Assembly: GCF_013215705.1 (NCBI RefSeq)
Contig: NZ_JABSQR010000004.1
Span: forward strand, 124,001 to 188,000
Direction of reading: 5' to 3'
Length of the DNA: 64,000 nt
Origin: Moritella sp.
Lineage (GTDB): Bacteria > Pseudomonadota > Gammaproteobacteria > Enterobacterales > Moritellaceae
The position numbers were made by a program, and so were the translations under genes. Positions 54,224-63,437 of the stretch are shown piece after piece; positions within the stretch are counted from its first letter, which is position 1; the number at the start of each line of letters is the position of its first letter. The notes under the pieces were generated by a model. That model worked only from the letters and a program-made list of their open reading frames with translations, was not told where the DNA came from and ran no database searches.

Positions 54224-55159
54224 TTGAAAAAGTTATTTTTTTTACTGGTATTACTCAGCATCGCATCGGTATTTATTGGCGTGGCAGACCTGTCTTTCTC
54301 TGCCATTTTAGCGGGCGATACTGATGCTATTGAGCTGTTGTTGATCAGTCGCCTGCCCCGCTTATTAGCGATTTTACTCTCGGGTGCAGGGCTGAGTATT
54401 GCTGGGCTTATCATGCAGCAGATCAGTCAGAACCGATTTGCATCACCGTCGACATCTGGCACCATTGAATGTGCCATGCTCGGCTATGTATTAAGTTTAG
54501 TCTTTCTTGGTCATGGCGATAGTCTACTGCTTATCTTTGGCATGGCGATCGCCGGTACATTACTGTTTATTCAGTTTATCCATCGTATACAATTTAAGAA
54601 CGCCATCTACGTACCTTTAATCGGTATCATTTTCGGTAATGTGGTGTCTTCTGCCGCTACCTTTATCGCTTATAAATATGATGCAGTGCAAAACCTGTCA
54701 GCATGGACGGTGGCTAACTTTGCCAGCATCCTGCAGGGTAACTATGAACTGCTTTATATCGCCCTGCCTATTTCCATTATTAGCTACTGGTATGCAACCC
54801 GTTTATCTGCGGTTGGCATGGGTAAAGACTTCGCCACTAATATTGGGCTGAATTACAAACAAGTGCTGTTCATCGGTATTTTGCTTGTGTCTGTGATGTC
54901 AGCGTCTGTGGTGATGATTGTCGGTCAACTACCTTTCTTAGGTCTGATCGTACCGAATTTAGTGGCCCAATTCTACGGTGATAATTTACGTAAAAATATT
55001 CCACTAACGGCTATTATCGGCGCTATTTTAATCTTACTTTGTGATGTCATTGGTCGCGTGATCATCTTCCCTTACGAGATCCCAATTTCGATGATCATCA
55101 GCATGCTGGGTGGCGCAGTATTTATCTTCTTTATTGTAAAGGGGAAGCAACATGTCTGA
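54224..55159 (+). CDS. vctD: Siderophore ABC transporter permease, VctD/FatD-like
   Basis: A TTG at 54224 with GAGG 6 bp upstream is the likely start; another TTG at 54212 is possible. The 311-residue FecCD-family permease has about 9 spans, with ISRLPRLLAILLSGAGLSIAGLIMQQ (residues ~40-65) and the VGQLPFLGLIVPNLVAQFYG coupling region. It begins 12 bp after the binding-protein gene and overlaps the second permease by 8 bp. Confidence 0.86.
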   Translation: MKKLFFLLVLLSIASVFIGVADLSFSAILAGDTDAIELLLISRLPRLLAILLSGAGLSIAGLIMQQISQNRFASPSTSGTIECAMLGYVLSLVFLGHGDSLLLIFGMAIAGTLLFIQFIHRIQFKNAIYVPLIGIIFGNVVSSAATFIAYKYDAVQNLSAWTVANFASILQGNYELLYIALPISIISYWYATRLSAVGMGKDFATNIGLNYKQVLFIGILLVSVMSASVVMIVGQLPFLGLIVPNLVAQFYGDNLRKNIPLTAIIGAILILLCDVIGRVIIFPYEIPISMIISMLGGAVFIFFIVKGKQHV

Positions 55160-56108
55160 TTCAATGAAGCTAGCCGGACTGGCTGTTATCACCGTCGTCT
55201 TTACTTTTTTATTCATTGGTATTGGCTTAGATGCTTCAAATTATGAATACTTTTTATCACGTCGCGTGCCGAAAGTATTCGCTATGATCATCGCCAGTAT
55301 TGCCATCGCACAATCATCACTGGTGTTTCAAACCATTACTCATAATCGTATTTTAACCCCGAGTATTATGGGTTTTGATGCCTTGTATTTACTCACTCAA
55401 GTATTGGTAGTGGTTATTTTTGGTGGCTTTAGTGTATTGCTATTAAATCCTTTTGTTAACTTTGCTTTGTCTGTTGCCATTATGATCGGATTTTCGTTAT
55501 TACTGTTTGGCTTTTATTTCCGCAGTAACAATGGCAAGGGTAACGTCATCACGTTATTACTGCTCGGGGTTATCTTCGGCCAGCTGTTTAGCAATGTGTC
55601 ATCGTTTTTCATGATGTTAGTTGATCCCAATGATTTCTTAACCATTCAATCAAGCATGTTTGCCAGCTTTAACAATGTGAACCAAGAACTGGTTTATTTA
55701 TGTATTGTGCCATTGTTTGTAGTCAGTGCTTTGCTATTCAAATTAGCCCCAGTGTTAGATGTATTTTGGCTAGATAATGACAATGCAATTAGCTTAGGGG
55801 TTGATACTCGTCGAGTCACCAAGCAAGTATTAATACTGGTCGCGATCATGATATCGCTATCCACCGCTTTAGTCGGCCCCGTAATGTTTTTTGGCTTACT
55901 AGTAGCAAATTTAACCAAAGAGTTCTTCCATACCTATCGCCATCACACGCTACTTATTGCCAGCAGTTTAATGGCAATGTCGATGTTGTTATCAGGGCAA
56001 TGGATCATCGAAAACATCTTCAGTTTTTCAACCACGCTCAGTGTGGTGATCAACTTTGTTGGTGGTTTGTACTTCTTATCACTGCTTGTTCGACAAAAAA
56101 TTCAATAG
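55152..56108 (+). CDS. vctG: Siderophore ABC transporter permease, VctG/FatC-like
   Basis: The 318-residue partner permease has the FecCD pattern: LSRRVPKVFAMIIASIAIAQSSLVFQ (near residue 35), SIMGFDALYLL, and GPVMFFGLLVANL with the ATPase-contacting stretch. GGGGAAG precedes the ATG. It overlaps the first permease by 8 bp; the heterodimer forms the channel in the inner membrane. Confidence 0.86.
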   Translation: MSDSMKLAGLAVITVVFTFLFIGIGLDASNYEYFLSRRVPKVFAMIIASIAIAQSSLVFQTITHNRILTPSIMGFDALYLLTQVLVVVIFGGFSVLLLNPFVNFALSVAIMIGFSLLLFGFYFRSNNGKGNVITLLLLGVIFGQLFSNVSSFFMMLVDPNDFLTIQSSMFASFNNVNQELVYLCIVPLFVVSALLFKLAPVLDVFWLDNDNAISLGVDTRRVTKQVLILVAIMISLSTALVGPVMFFGLLVANLTKEFFHTYRHHTLLIASSLMAMSMLLSGQWIIENIFSFSTTLSVVINFVGGLYFLSLLVRQKIQ

Positions 56109-56177
56109 CGTCACTATTTAACAAATTCACTATTTTTTAAAGCCATTATTTAATAAAGTAAGTAGGATACATAAAAC

Positions 56178-56939
56178 GTGATTTCATTAACCAATTTATC
56201 TAAATCGTTTGGCCAACACAAAGTTGTCGACCAAGTTTCAGCTTCTTTCATTAAAGGTGAAGTAACGGCGATCATAGGGCCTAATGGAGCCGGGAAAAGT
56301 ACCGTATTATCCATGGCCAGTCGCTTATTAAATAAAGACAGTGGCAGCGTCATTATCGACAACCAAGACGTCGTAGATTGGGATACCAAAGCACTGGCGA
56401 AAAAATTGGCGGTATTACGCCAGTCTAATAATCTTAATATGCGTTTTACTGTACGAGAATTAGTGGCCTTTGGGCGCTATCCTTATAGTCAGGGTAAGCT
56501 AACCACCAACGACAATGACGTGATAGACAAAGCGATTGGCTATTTAGATTTAACACTAATTGAAAACAAGTATCTTGATGAGCTCAGTGGTGGTCAACGC
56601 CAATTAGCCTTTATTGCCATGGTCGTTGCGCAAGATACCGATTATGTATTTTTGGATGAACCACTAAACAATCTCGACATTAAACATTCATTACAGATCA
56701 TGAAAAACATCAAAACCTTAGCGCATGAATTAGGTAAAGCCGTTGTTATTGTGATCCATGATATCAACTTCGCGTCTTGTTATTCAGACAATATCGTGGC
56801 GTTGAAACAAGGTAAGGTTGTCGCCAACGGGTCAGTGGCTGAGATCATCAACCGAGAAACATTGTCAGCAATTTACGACACTGATTTTGATATTCACGAG
56901 ATCAACGGCAAGCGAATTTGCATGTACTACGGGCAGTAA
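56178..56939 (+). CDS. vctC: Siderophore ABC transporter ATPase, VctC/FatE-like
   Basis: The 253 residues start at GTG. Walker A GPNGAGKST (34-42), Q-loop VLRQSNNLNMRFTV, signature LSGGQRQLAFIAMVVAQD, Walker B YVFLDEPLNNLD and the switch IHD are all present. The FTVRELVAFGRYPY stretch is typical of iron-siderophore importers. It follows the second permease by 69 bp and powers the same transporter. Confidence 0.88.
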   Translation: MISLTNLSKSFGQHKVVDQVSASFIKGEVTAIIGPNGAGKSTVLSMASRLLNKDSGSVIIDNQDVVDWDTKALAKKLAVLRQSNNLNMRFTVRELVAFGRYPYSQGKLTTNDNDVIDKAIGYLDLTLIENKYLDELSGGQRQLAFIAMVVAQDTDYVFLDEPLNNLDIKHSLQIMKNIKTLAHELGKAVVIVIHDINFASCYSDNIVALKQGKVVANGSVAEIINRETLSAIYDTDFDIHEINGKRICMYYGQ

Positions 56940-56967
56940 TAGCAACCATATTATTAAGGGGATACAT

Positions 56968-57771
56968 ATGAGTAAGAAACCAAGCAGCAGAGTATTAACC
57001 GTCATAGACAACCAGCAATTAACGCCTAATATGCAACGCATTCGCTTTCAGGCTGACGACTTGTCTGATTTTCCCGCTGATGCCGAAGGTGGCTACATTA
57101 AGCTACTGTTCACTGAGCAAGGTGATACCGATATTTCAACGCTTGGGGCAGATCAAAACCCAAAAAAGCGTACTTATACCATCCGTCATTTGCGCCAAGC
57201 GCTTAATCAATTAGACGTTGATTTTGTTCATCATGAACACTCAGCTATGGATAATTACAGTGGTGGCTTTGCCGCAGCGTGGTCAGAGTCTGCAAGTACC
57301 GGTGATACCATTTCAATTGTCGGGCCAGGGATGCTTAAACCCGTCAATATAGAGACCGATTGGTACTTCTTAGTCGCTGACATGGCGGCACTCCCTGCCT
57401 TGTCTGCGCAACTAACTAAGCTACCAACAACAGCCAGTGGTTATGCGGTTATCGAAATTAACCATGAAAATGACAAGCAAACCTTAATCAAACCCGAGGG
57501 TATTGAGCTTATTTGGGTTATCGCTGATGCAGCTAAAACAAACTTACCTCGCCAAGTGAAAGCATTAACGTGGCAGCAAGGCGAAGTATCGGTTTGGTGT
57601 GCCTGTGAGTTTTCAGCGATGCGTGCACTACGTGTTTACTTCAGAAATGATAGAAACGTCGACAAAGATAATATCTATATCAGCAGCTATTGGAAAACGG
57701 GTTGCACTGAAGATGGTCATAAAATTGCCAAACGTGATGACAATTTGGCCGAGGAAAGCGCTGCATCATAG
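56968..57771 (+). CDS. Siderophore-interacting protein (ferric-siderophore reductase), ViuB/SIP type
   Basis: The ATG at 56968 with AAGGGG upstream replaces a longer frame that overlaps the ATPase gene. The 267 residues match the SIP family: NMQRIRFQADDLSDFP, the flavin-binding RTYTIRHL (near residue 72), GPGMLKPV, and the C-terminal YISSYWKTGCTEDGHK with the pyridine-nucleotide site. It reduces Fe(III) from the imported siderophore in the cytoplasm with NAD(P)H. It is the last gene of the vct-type operon. Confidence 0.9.
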   Translation: MSKKPSSRVLTVIDNQQLTPNMQRIRFQADDLSDFPADAEGGYIKLLFTEQGDTDISTLGADQNPKKRTYTIRHLRQALNQLDVDFVHHEHSAMDNYSGGFAAAWSESASTGDTISIVGPGMLKPVNIETDWYFLVADMAALPALSAQLTKLPTTASGYAVIEINHENDKQTLIKPEGIELIWVIADAAKTNLPRQVKALTWQQGEVSVWCACEFSAMRALRVYFRNDRNVDKDNIYISSYWKTGCTEDGHKIAKRDDNLAEESAAS

Positions 57772-57892
57772 CGTTATAACCACGATATAAGTAGTAACCA
57801 CTGACGTTAATATCATTGTTAATCCCCCCTTTTCAGTCATTTTCCAGTAAACTGGCCCGGTTTTGTATCTTTCTAACACGGGCTAAATTATT

Positions 57893-59137
57893 TTGCATAC
57901 TCTATCTCAGCTAAAATCTGGTGAATTAACAGGTATTAAGCGTTTAACATTATCAGACAACCTAACCGCTTTCCCACTGGAGATCTTATCACTGGCGAGC
58001 AGTTTAGAGATCCTCGACTTATCGAATAACCAGTTAACAACGCTACCAGCAGAGATTGCCCAGTTAACCAAGTTGAAGATCTTGTTTGCATCAAACAATC
58101 AATTTGTAACGCTACCTGAAGTACTTGGCCAATGCCCTAATTTAGAAATGGTTGGCTTTAAATCAAACCAAATTAACCAAGTACCTGAAAATTCGCTACC
58201 AGTAAAACTACGTTGGTTGATCTTAACGGATAACCGTCTTGAAGTTTTACCTGACTCATTAGGCGAACGTCCGCGCTTACAAAAATTAGCACTCGCAGGT
58301 AACTGTTTGACTGAATTACCTCAGACTATGTCTCAATGCCACAATCTTGAACTGGTACGTATTTCAGCTAACCGTTTAACAGTATACCCAGAGCAATTAT
58401 TTGGCTTACCTAAACTGGCTTGGTGTGCATTCTCGGGCAACCCATTCAGCCAAACTAACGTATCAATTGATAGCGTGCCGCAATTAGCATCATCAAGCTA
58501 TACATTGCAAAACGTACTGGGACAAGGCGCGTCAGGCGTGATCTCAAAAGCAGTGTGGAATGAGCAACAAACCCAATTCCCTGATGAGATTGCGGTAAAA
58601 GTATTTAAAGGTGAAGTGACCAGTGATGGTTATCCAGAAGATGAGTTACAAGCCTGCTTGAAAGTCGGTAACCACCCTAGCCTAGTGCAATCGCTTGCGC
58701 AGGTAAAAGAAGACGGTTACTTAGCGCTGATCATGAACTTGATCCCGGCACACTACGCAAACTTAGGCTTACCGCCATGCTTTAACAGCTGTACGCGTGA
58801 TACCTTCCCAACAGGCTTTAGCTTGTCGATTACGCAAATTGACAAGATCGTGACACAGATGGAAGACGTATTTGCTCATTTACACGATAACCAAGTTTGC
58901 CACGGTGATCTGTACGCGCATAATACCCTGTTTGATGTGGATGCTAACATCATCTTTGGCGACTTTGGTGCGGCAACTATGTATCACATGTTAACTGACA
59001 CACAGCAAGCGCAAGTGAAACAAATTGAACACCGTGCACTACTGCATTTTATTGATGATTTATTAAGTGTTTGTATTGAAGTAGATAAAGGCAGTGAAGC
59101 GTTTAAACGTCTTACACAGCTTGTCGCTACAGCTTAA
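57893..59137 (+). CDS. Leucine-rich repeat protein kinase
   Basis: The 414-residue product starts at a TTG. Residues 15-185 are leucine-rich repeats (LEILDLSNNQLTTLP, LRWLILTDNRLEVLP, LQKLALAGNCLTELP). Residues 203-395 are a eukaryotic-type kinase domain: glycine loop LGQGASGV (209-216), lysine K236 (AVKVFKG), HGD at 337-339 with N344, and GDFG (356-359). All main catalytic residues are kept, with HGD instead of HRD. No membrane span is present, so it is cytoplasmic. Similar LRR kinases are known from Vibrio, Shewanella and Pseudomonas without known targets. It lies 121 bp after the siderophore operon. Confidence 0.82.
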   Translation: MHTLSQLKSGELTGIKRLTLSDNLTAFPLEILSLASSLEILDLSNNQLTTLPAEIAQLTKLKILFASNNQFVTLPEVLGQCPNLEMVGFKSNQINQVPENSLPVKLRWLILTDNRLEVLPDSLGERPRLQKLALAGNCLTELPQTMSQCHNLELVRISANRLTVYPEQLFGLPKLAWCAFSGNPFSQTNVSIDSVPQLASSSYTLQNVLGQGASGVISKAVWNEQQTQFPDEIAVKVFKGEVTSDGYPEDELQACLKVGNHPSLVQSLAQVKEDGYLALIMNLIPAHYANLGLPPCFNSCTRDTFPTGFSLSITQIDKIVTQMEDVFAHLHDNQVCHGDLYAHNTLFDVDANIIFGDFGAATMYHMLTDTQQAQVKQIEHRALLHFIDDLLSVCIEVDKGSEAFKRLTQLVATA

Positions 59138-59567
59138 ATTTATCGTTCTTATAACGCGCCATTGCCGCAACGTCTTTATCAACAATCGTTTGTCCTATTG
59201 GGGCAAGCGAGATAACAGCTAACTTCAAGTGTTGCAACGCAAATGGAATACCAATAATAGTCACAAAACAGGCTATCGCAGACGCAACATGGCCTATCGC
59301 CAGCCAAACACCCGCAAAGACGAACCACAGCACATTACCGATAAAACCAAAACTGCCGGTACCGATGTCTTCTGCACGGGTTAATTCATCACGAAATATG
59401 GCTTCTTTACCAAACGGGAAGAATGAAAAACCGGCGATAACAAAACAAGAACGCCCCCAAGGAATACCAACGATACTAATAAACGCTAATAGACCGAATA
59501 GTACCCATGCAAGTCCCATGATTGCGCCACCAAACAGAAACCAGATTATATTACCAAGTGTTCTCAT
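59127..59567 (-). CDS. yccF: YccF-family inner-membrane protein
   Basis: The 146 residues contain the duplicated YccF domain: NIIWFLFGGAIMGLAWVLFGLLAFISIVGIPWGRSCF and NVLWFVFAGVWLAIGHVASAIACFVTIIGIPFALQHLK, each with the conserved IGIP turn. Four spans are expected. The function of YccF is not known. It ends convergently with the LRR kinase gene, overlapping by 11 bp. Confidence 0.9.
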   Translation of the reverse strand: MRTLGNIIWFLFGGAIMGLAWVLFGLLAFISIVGIPWGRSCFVIAGFSFFPFGKEAIFRDELTRAEDIGTGSFGFIGNVLWFVFAGVWLAIGHVASAIACFVTIIGIPFALQHLKLAVISLAPIGQTIVDKDVAAMARYKNDKFKL

Positions 59568-59672
59568 GTTATCGCCCTATATCGACTAAATATAAATTAA
59601 CGCAGTACAATAGCTTTCGACTACAAAAACACACATAAATTCAAAATTTATCTACCCTATCAATTATCTAGT

Positions 59673-60131
59673 CTAGACAATTTTAGCTTTCATTATATGC
59701 TGAGGGCCTGCAGCACCACCTAGGTATAACTCGCCTGTATCTTGCAAACCTGCTTTTTGATAGCAACTTACCGCACCTGGATTCTGACAGTTTACCGTCA
59801 AATATAGTGACTGATAGTGAGGGTAGTTTTCTTTAAGGTATGGAAGCAGTGCCTTAATCGCATTACTACCTATGCCTTTGCCTTGCAGTTTCGCATCAAT
59901 GACAAATGTTCTAAGCCCAACGCTCGGTTCTGAACAAAACGCGAATGTTGACGAATAAGCGATATCAATTTTAAAAAATCCAACCACGTCATCATGATAC
60001 TTAATAACATGAAGGTGCGTGGTCTCAAGAAACGCTTCTGCAGAACTCGCAAATTTAAGCTGTTCTTTAGGCAAAGTAATATGATGAATCGCACTAATAT
60101 GTGCCGTATTTAATTTTTCAATGGTAATCAT
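59673..60131 (-). CDS. GNAT-family N-acetyltransferase
   Basis: The 152-residue protein has the GNAT fold: VGFFKIDIAY (beta4), GLRTFVIDAKLQGKGIGSNAIKALLPYLKE with the acetyl-CoA loop QGKGIG (near residue 84), and LTVNCQNPGAVSCYQKAGLQDTGE. The substrate is unknown. It is a single gene between yccF and the exporter gene. Confidence 0.85.
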   Translation of the reverse strand: MITIEKLNTAHISAIHHITLPKEQLKFASSAEAFLETTHLHVIKYHDDVVGFFKIDIAYSSTFAFCSEPSVGLRTFVIDAKLQGKGIGSNAIKALLPYLKENYPHYQSLYLTVNCQNPGAVSCYQKAGLQDTGELYLGGAAGPQHIMKAKIV

Positions 60132-60225
60132 AACTAGTCACCTGGTCTTAAATACAATAAGTAAAACAGTAAGAAAATACGGCTAACATAACGATATTTA
60201 ATTACAAAATATTAATTAAATATCA

Positions 60226-61140
60226 TTAGTTAGATTCGGATAGTGTCTTAGCTACCGATTTTTCACGCGTCAGCCACCAGCAAATTAACGAGGCGATAGT
60301 CACCATGACCACGCCCTCCCAGAACTTAGTCGTCAACTCGATATCTAATATCATTGCCGAAAAGAAAGTCGATAAAATTGGTGTAAAATACGATAACGTC
60401 GCCAAAAACACCATGTTGCCACCGATAATACCGATATTCCACAGCGCATAACCACTGCCCATCACTATACCCGCGAGTAACAAGTCAAATGTCGCTTCAG
60501 TCGTAAATACCATGGTAGGTTCATTGCTTATCAAGTATTTAATCCAAAGCACAATCGCAGTGCCAATAAAGAACCAAGTAATACCATTCATACCGTTGGC
60601 GAGTTTCTTGGTTACATTACAATATAGCGCCCAAATAAAGGCACCAATAAACGCCATTGAATAACTGGCAGGGTTGGTCGCAATATTGCTGCTTAATTGA
60701 CTAATCGAAATACCATCATCACCACCCACGGTCCATGCGACACCGAAAAATGACAGGGCAATCGCAGGGTAAAGTAGCTTGTTAACAGGTTTACCACTGA
60801 TAAATACCGCGAGCAAGACAGTTAACGAGGGCCACAAGTAGTTAATAACCCCCATCTCTACTGCTTGCGTACGGTCGTTTGCCATTCCTAATGCCAAGGA
60901 TAAGCAAATCTCATAACTGATAAACAGTCCACCGCCAATGAGTAAATAGCGAGGCGAAAAGCTTTTAAGCTTAGGCGCGCCTAACACAATCAGCAAAAAT
61001 ACAGAGCTGACAGTGTAAATCATCGCAGCGCCGCCAATCGGACCTAACTGCTCAGCTACATTACGGATGAGCCCAACAATAGTGCTCCAAAGTAAAATAG
61101 CGAGACAACCTGCAAGGGTGAATTTATGGGAATTAATCAA
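60226..61140 (-). CDS. yddG: Aromatic amino acid exporter YddG
   Basis: This 304-residue drug/metabolite transporter has ten spans and two EamA units. AGCLAILLWSTIVGLIRNVAEQLGPIGGAAMIYT at the N-terminus, RTQAVEMGVINYLWPSLTVL and GSGYALWNIGIIGGNM are typical of YddG, which exports aromatic amino acids and related compounds. It is monocistronic. Confidence 0.87.
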   Translation of the reverse strand: MINSHKFTLAGCLAILLWSTIVGLIRNVAEQLGPIGGAAMIYTVSSVFLLIVLGAPKLKSFSPRYLLIGGGLFISYEICLSLALGMANDRTQAVEMGVINYLWPSLTVLLAVFISGKPVNKLLYPAIALSFFGVAWTVGGDDGISISQLSSNIATNPASYSMAFIGAFIWALYCNVTKKLANGMNGITWFFIGTAIVLWIKYLISNEPTMVFTTEATFDLLLAGIVMGSGYALWNIGIIGGNMVFLATLSYFTPILSTFFSAMILDIELTTKFWEGVVMVTIASLICWWLTREKSVAKTLSESN

Positions 61141-61328
61141 GTGAATACCTTTAAAATAATTCAGTAGTGGATAGTACCGTCAAACAATGACGAGCATGCA
61201 CTTTTTATTTGAATCTAAGCTACTTTTCTTAGTACGGGGGGTAATAAAATATCGGATGGAATTTAAGCTTAGTTTGAATAGCAGAAATATTCCTCGCATC
61301 ACGAAAGATGCGAGAAATATAATTATTA

Positions 61329-61607
61329 TTAGCTACGGCTAGTCACGTCTAATAAATGATAACCAAATTGTGTTTTCACTGGGCCTTGAACTGTATTTAA
61401 AGGCGCAGAAAATACCACTTTATCGAACTCAGGAACCATCATACCCGGGCCAAACTTGCCTAAATCACCGCCTTTAGCGCCTGAAGGACAGTTTTAATTT
61501 TTCTTCGCAACGTCAGCAAAATCAGCACCTGCTTCGATTTGTGCTTTTAATTCATTACACTTTGCTTCGTCGTCTACTAAAATGTGTCGTGCAGTTGCTT
61601 GAGCCAT
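61329..61607 (-). pseudogene. ppiC: Peptidyl-prolyl isomerase PpiC with premature stop
   Basis: From the ATG at 61605-61607 the frame gives MAQATARHILVDDEAKCNELKAQ and AGADFADVAKKN, then TAA at 61494. The same frame continues without further stops as [30 protein letters not shown] and [14 protein letters not shown] to 61329. The total of 92 residues matches PpiC parvulins (93 in E. coli), where AKKHS(x)CPSG is expected. A single change such as TCA to TAA would explain it. The cis/trans isomerase would be inactive, since most of the fold lies after the stop. Confidence 0.85.
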
Positions 61608-61771
61608 GTTTTTTTCCTTTGTTTTACTGGGGGTATAAATTAAAATCAGTGTAAGACAAAAAAATAAAAAAGGCGAGGAATGGTTAATATCCACCTCTAC
61701 TGTTTAACTACATCAAGCTCATAATTTAACCTTGTTGCTGCATCTATCGCGTAGTGTCCTTTGTCCGTGTA

Positions 61772-61966
61772 TTAGAATAAAAATATAAACGAAACTATCA
61801 ACACGGCGTATAAATCACAATTGAATAGCGAAAAACCATGTTTTTTGAGCTGATTAAAGGCCTGACTAGCGAGCATATGACAATGACGTAATTTAGCAGA
61901 GGGAATGACAGCGTCTTTATCACTTTCTACAAACGGCCGTAATTTAAGTCGTTCAGTGAGTAACAT
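61772..61966 (-). pseudogene. GNAT acetyltransferase fragment
   Basis: The first 22 residues, MLLTERLKLRPFVESDKDAV, are a textbook GNAT N-terminus; the rest of the acetyl-CoA domain is absent and the frame continues into unrelated sequence for 40 residues. The start codon lies inside the end of the VOC fragment, so the two remnants are fused at a deletion junction. Confidence 0.6.
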
Positions 61967-62234
61967 CTAGATCATCCCTGTATTTGACGTCAAATTTAAC
62001 ACTCCGACCAAATGGTGTATTCATATCACCCGTTAGCCATTTTATTCCTTCACTATTTAAACCCTCTAGCATCAAATCAACACCACCTAACGTCAGAAAT
62101 AGGAACGGTTCTTCTGGGCGTTGATACTTAATACTAAAGCCTAGAATATCGACATAAAAGTGCTTGCTTACATCAATATCGACACAATAACGTCCCGTTA
62201 GATATGTACTACTAATACCAGTAGAAAGATGCAA
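61953..62234 (-). pseudogene. VOC/glyoxalase-family fragment
   Basis: The central part reads as a bleomycin-resistance/glyoxalase protein (DIDVSKHFYVDILGFSIKYQRPEE, FLTLGGVDLMLEGL, WLTGDMNTPFGRSVKFDV). The last beta-strands, roughly 30 residues, are missing: the frame runs into the start of the GNAT fragment and stops. The N-terminal residues before DIDVS also do not match the family well. Confidence 0.62.
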
Positions 62235-62244
62235 CTAAAATTAA

Positions 62245-62450
62245 CTAAGCAAACACAGGTCTAAAAAAGCTACGCTCATAACTTACGATACAATTTGTGT
62301 CTTCTGCGAATTCAAAAGCTTTTACACACTCTTGATCATCACGTGATTTAATTCGATATTCCTCGTAAGCAGCCAAACTTGGAAACGTAAATAACGCTAA
62401 TGCAATATTGCTCGCACCTTCCGATGGTAAAAAGTAACCTTTGAAGCGTT
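62245..62450 (-). pseudogene. NIPSNAP-family C-terminal fragment
   Basis: In a frame without a start codon the minus strand encodes GYFLPSEGASNIALALFTFPSLAAYEEY, then AFEFAEDTNCIVSYERSFFRPVF and the stop at 62245-62247. This is the C-terminal half of a NIPSNAP protein of about 105 residues. The N-terminal half is gone; an in-frame TAA stands directly upstream. Confidence 0.68.
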
Positions 62451-62562
62451 AATCACATATCTCATATAACATATAACAAGTAATCATCTATACCAACGCC
62501 CTTTTAGTGATGTTTATGCTATCCGGTGTACTTAACACCATTTAAGTTTTAAAAATTAATTG

Positions 62563-62874
62563 TTATACACTGCCTTCCGATTCAACAACCAAAATTCGAG
62601 CTTCACCTTTTGGATGTGCAACATGTTCAGTTCCGACTGATGCATAAAATATATCGCCAGTTTCTAAAATAGATGATTGCTCAATACCATTTTCTTTAAA
62701 CAGCATTTCAACCACACCATCTAGAACAACAAAAACTTCTTCTCCATCGTTTACATGCCATTTGTAAGGCTGGTCAGTCCAATGTAAACGCGTTGTAATA
62801 CCATTCATATTAGCGATATCTTGTGCACCCCAAGCGCGCTCAGCTTTGAATTGTTTGCTTCTAATTATTTTCAC
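62563..62874 (-). CDS. Cupin-domain protein
   Basis: The 103-residue single-domain cupin has both motifs: WHVNDGEEVFVVLDGVVEMLF (near 38-58) and ETGDIFYASVGTEHVAHP (near 71-88). It appears intact between decayed genes. Its residues could bind a metal through His39, Glu45 and His84. The function is unknown. Confidence 0.82.
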   Translation of the reverse strand: MKIIRSKQFKAERAWGAQDIANMNGITTRLHWTDQPYKWHVNDGEEVFVVLDGVVEMLFKENGIEQSSILETGDIFYASVGTEHVAHPKGEARILVVESEGSV

Positions 62875-62911
62875 TGCGTTTCCTATTATTAATACTTATT
62901 GCTAAGCGACT

Positions 62912-63390
62912 TCACGCCACTGATAAAATTTTGTTATTACCACCGCAATCACCGTGTACGTAATTACCGGTAAGTACTGCACCTTTTGATTCCAATTTAC
63001 TACATATCAATTATATATTGTGTTGTAGACACCAGAAATAAAGATATGGGTTTAACGACGCAGACACCACAACAATTTTATCACCTAGGGTTTTGTGCCA
63101 ATTAATCTGCTTCATTGCCGTTTGTCTTAATACCGAAGGTAAATACTCCAAAGCAAACTTTTCGCCCAGCTCGAACACCCGTTTTTCACTGCGATTCCAA
63201 AATGCGAATTTAGCTAAGAGTGGTCTAATTTTAGCAGCCGGAAACAAGCCTATTTTGTGTAAAAAATAACAGGTGATAGCAGTATCATGCCCGCAATTAA
63301 GCGATACTTGAGGGTCGCGTAGAAGATGAATTTGGTAAACGCGTCTTCGTTGGTAATCGTGCCATCAAAATCAAAAAGAGCTATGTTCAC
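62912..63390 (-). pseudogene. HAD-IB phosphatase (PSPase-like), multiply broken
   Basis: A GTG at 63388-63390 with AGAGGAAAC upstream starts NIALFDFDGTITNEDAFTKF, an intact motif I. The frame stops near 63260 after VIFYTK; a frame shift restores KIGLFPAAKIRPLLAKFAF and VVVVSASLNPYLYFW, then TAA at about 63011. The same frame continues as LICSKLESKGAVLTGNYVHGDC and stops at 62912, before motif IV. So there is at least one frameshift, one nonsense codon and a lost C-terminus. The ancestor was a phosphoserine-phosphatase-like enzyme. Confidence 0.82.
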
Positions 63391-63437
63391 TTCGTTTCCT
63401 CTAAAGCTGAATATTTAGTTATATTTATGAACAACAT

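Noticed and set aside
61772-61905. Possible integron attC-like sequence in the tail of the GNAT fragment
   Set aside because: I could not identify core-site pairs or a folded attC structure, and no integrase or second cassette is visible.
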